Assembly: GCA_024691265.1 (NCBI GenBank)
Contig: JAILNT010000391.1
Span: 1 to 6,466 of the forward strand
From: Treponema sp.
GTDB taxonomy: Bacteria; Spirochaetota; Spirochaetia; Treponematales; Treponemataceae
Length of the DNA stretch: 6,466 nt
Direction of reading: 5' to 3'
The first letter of the stretch is position 1, and every line of letters begins with the position of its first letter. The notes under the pieces are model-generated. The model was given only the letters and a program-made list of their open reading frames with translations, did no database searches and was not told where the DNA came from. The position numbers were made by a program, and so were the translations under genes. Of the stretch, positions 5,407 through 6,466 are shown in pieces.

Positions 5407-6466
5407 TTATGTTCTCCTTTAATTCTGATGTTTCTGATGACGGGTTATTTGATTTTATTGGGTGGCGTTCAAAATAGCTTATAGCTTTTTTTACGGTCAT
5501 AGAAAGAGCTTCTCTTTCTCCATCGAGCAGAATTGTTTCATGTAGAGAGGGAGGTAAAAGTTTACTTTCCAGAGAATTTGTTGCATATCTTATATAATCT
5601 GTTCGATGAAACATTGATAATAATTCTTGTAAACGCATTTTTTGAGCAAAATGAACAGAATGTTTTGCAAGAATATCAAATGATTTTTCTATTTCAAATG
5701 TGTCATAATTATTAAAAGGTGTACTATATCTGTAAGAAAGATAGTTACGAGTAATAACTTGTATTTCTTTTGAAAAATCTGCATCACTGCATTCTGTATC
5801 GTGTTCAAGACGTCGTAGTCGTTTTACTGCTGTATATGCATTTTTCCCATATCCTAAAACTGCTTTTAAATGTTTTAAAAAAGAAATAACGCTTGATACA
5901 TGGGTTAAAGTAATACAAATTAATGCTATGAAAATGCAGCATAAAATAATTAAGCCATATACAAAGTAAGTTGTTCCGGCTACTAAAATTGGAGCTGTTG
6001 GAGGTTGTAATATTGTAATATGATTTTTTTCGCTTAGGGATAATATTTCTATTGGCATTATATCAATAGGAAAAGATATATTAGATTGTATCCCTGAAGA
6101 TTGAAATAAATCATGAAGGTTAAAACGTTCAAAATCTATTACGCCTGTTTTCCACGGCACGAGAACTATATTTAAAATATAATTTACTTCATCAAATCTT
6201 TTTAATGAAACTTCCTTTATAGTGCACAAAGATGATTTTTCATAGAAGGTAGGAAAATCTTTATCTAGTGGTATTTCTATATTTTCATTGTTTTTTTCAA
6301 TATCAAATAAATCGTAAGGACTTCTAAAATTATAATGTATGTGGACTTCATCTCCTACATAGATATCTTTAGGTGTTGTAAGCTGTTCTGTAGAAGTTTC
6401 TGTTTGTTGTGAAAAGATTGAAGATATTAAAAAAAAGAAAAATAAAATAGCTGATAATTTTTTTTT
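5399..6466 (-). CDS. Bat-operon membrane protein with N-terminal signal peptide and cytosolic helical domain (5' end cut by window edge)
   Basis: The frame is open from the window edge to a TGA at 5399-5401, giving 355 visible residues; no start is needed inside the window. The first visible residues are KKKLSAILFFFFLISSIFSQQ, a basic end plus hydrophobic core ending near IFS-Q, which is a signal peptide, so the true start is probably only one or a few codons beyond 6466. A beta-rich extracytoplasmic part follows (visible residues about 30-160, including YVGDEVHIHYNF), then one membrane helix (about 164-187), a basic stretch, and a helical cytosolic tail (about 190-340, with ITRNYLSYRY and TPFNNYDTFEIE). 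This architecture and its position directly before BatA match the BatD-like or DUF4381-type proteins of Bat operons; the family name is an inference. The end overlaps the BatA start by 8 bp, so translation is probably coupled. Biochemical function is unknown. Confidence 0.8.
   Translation of the reverse strand, partial: KKKLSAILFFFFLISSIFSQQTETSTEQLTTPKDIYVGDEVHIHYNFRSPYDLFDIEKNNENIEIPLDKDFPTFYEKSSLCTIKEVSLKRFDEVNYILNIVLVPWKTGVIDFERFNLHDLFQSSGIQSNISFPIDIMPIEILSLSEKNHITILQPPTAPILVAGTTYFVYGLIILCCIFIALICITLTHVSSVISFLKHLKAVLGYGKNAYTAVKRLRRLEHDTECSDADFSKEIQVITRNYLSYRYSTPFNNYDTFEIEKSFDILAKHSVHFAQKMRLQELLSMFHRTDYIRYATNSLESKLLPPSLHETILLDGEREALSMTVKKAISYFERHPIKSNNPSSETSELKENINA

Larger units (their letters stand above)
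759..6466 (-). other. Predicted single transcription unit: Bat genes plus smr
   Basis: Five consecutive same-strand genes are separated by an 8-bp overlap (5399-5406), a 4-bp ATGA overlap (4405-4408), a 52-bp overlap (2720-2771) and a 21-bp gap (1326-1346). No internal terminator or convincing internal promoter was seen. The operon promoter, and the MoxR ATPase and DUF58 genes usually found upstream, would lie beyond 6466. Co-transcription is inferred from spacing. Confidence 0.75.

Noticed and set aside
1220..5715. Plus-strand frames such as 1220-1402, 1588-1785, 1964-2155, 3249-3464, 3616-3810, 4952-5164 and 5533-5715.
   Set aside because: All lie antisense within well-supported minus-strand genes, lack ribosome sites I can recognise, and read as low-complexity hydrophobic or mirror sequence of the real genes.
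6227..6229. TTG as the start codon of the first gene.
   Set aside because: The frame continues open to the window edge and encodes a signal peptide; TTG here is an internal Leu codon.
1..6466. Mobile elements, CRISPR arrays, tRNA or rRNA genes.
   Set aside because: No transposase, regularly spaced repeats, cloverleaf or rRNA-like sequence was seen; the window is filled by six ordinary coding genes.

Overview
The window is a strongly AT-rich piece of a bacterial chromosome (about one third G+C by eye) and is almost fully coding. All six genes lie on the minus strand, so transcription runs from high to low coordinates. The gene set is a Bat locus (the aerotolerance-type operon of VWA proteins first named in Bacteroides): an N-terminally truncated membrane protein, BatA, a BatB-BatC fusion, BatD, then a stand-alone Smr-domain protein and a membrane-anchored J-domain protein. 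The AT-rich coding, the BatB-BatC fusion and the lipoprotein-like signal suggest a spirochaete, most likely Treponema-like. That is an inference from gene content and style, not from a marker gene.

Layout in transcription order. At 6466-5399 is a Bat-operon membrane protein whose start codon lies just outside the window; its reading frame stays open to the edge and encodes a signal peptide there. At 5406-4405 is BatA, and at 4408-2720 BatB fused to a TPR (BatC-like) domain. At 2771-1347 is BatD with an unusual C-terminal SH3-like domain, and at 1325-759 the Smr protein. The first four genes overlap in series: 8 bp, then a 4-bp ATGA junction, then an unusually long 52 bp. BatD to Smr is a 21-bp gap, so these five look like one transcript. 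A 117-bp gap (642-758) then precedes the J-protein at 641-18. This gap is the only real intergenic space; it holds a plausible sigma-70-type promoter and short inverted repeats, one of which could also act as a weak terminator for the operon.

How the parts may work together: BatA and BatB each carry a complete MIDAS metal site in a VWA domain that positive-inside topology places outside the cytoplasmic membrane. The truncated first protein and BatD are membrane proteins with large extracytoplasmic regions, and the TPR and SH3 modules would be binding surfaces. The MoxR ATPase and DUF58 protein that normally lead such operons are not visible and would be expected beyond position 6466. The Smr protein (nucleic-acid acting) and the J-protein (Hsp70 recruiting) are cytosolic-facing additions whose link to the Bat complex is unknown. 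The most notable feature is an internal lipoprotein-like signal at the BatB-BatC junction, which raises the possibility that one polypeptide is cut into a membrane VWA protein and a TPR lipoprotein. No mobile element, tRNA, rRNA or CRISPR array is present.
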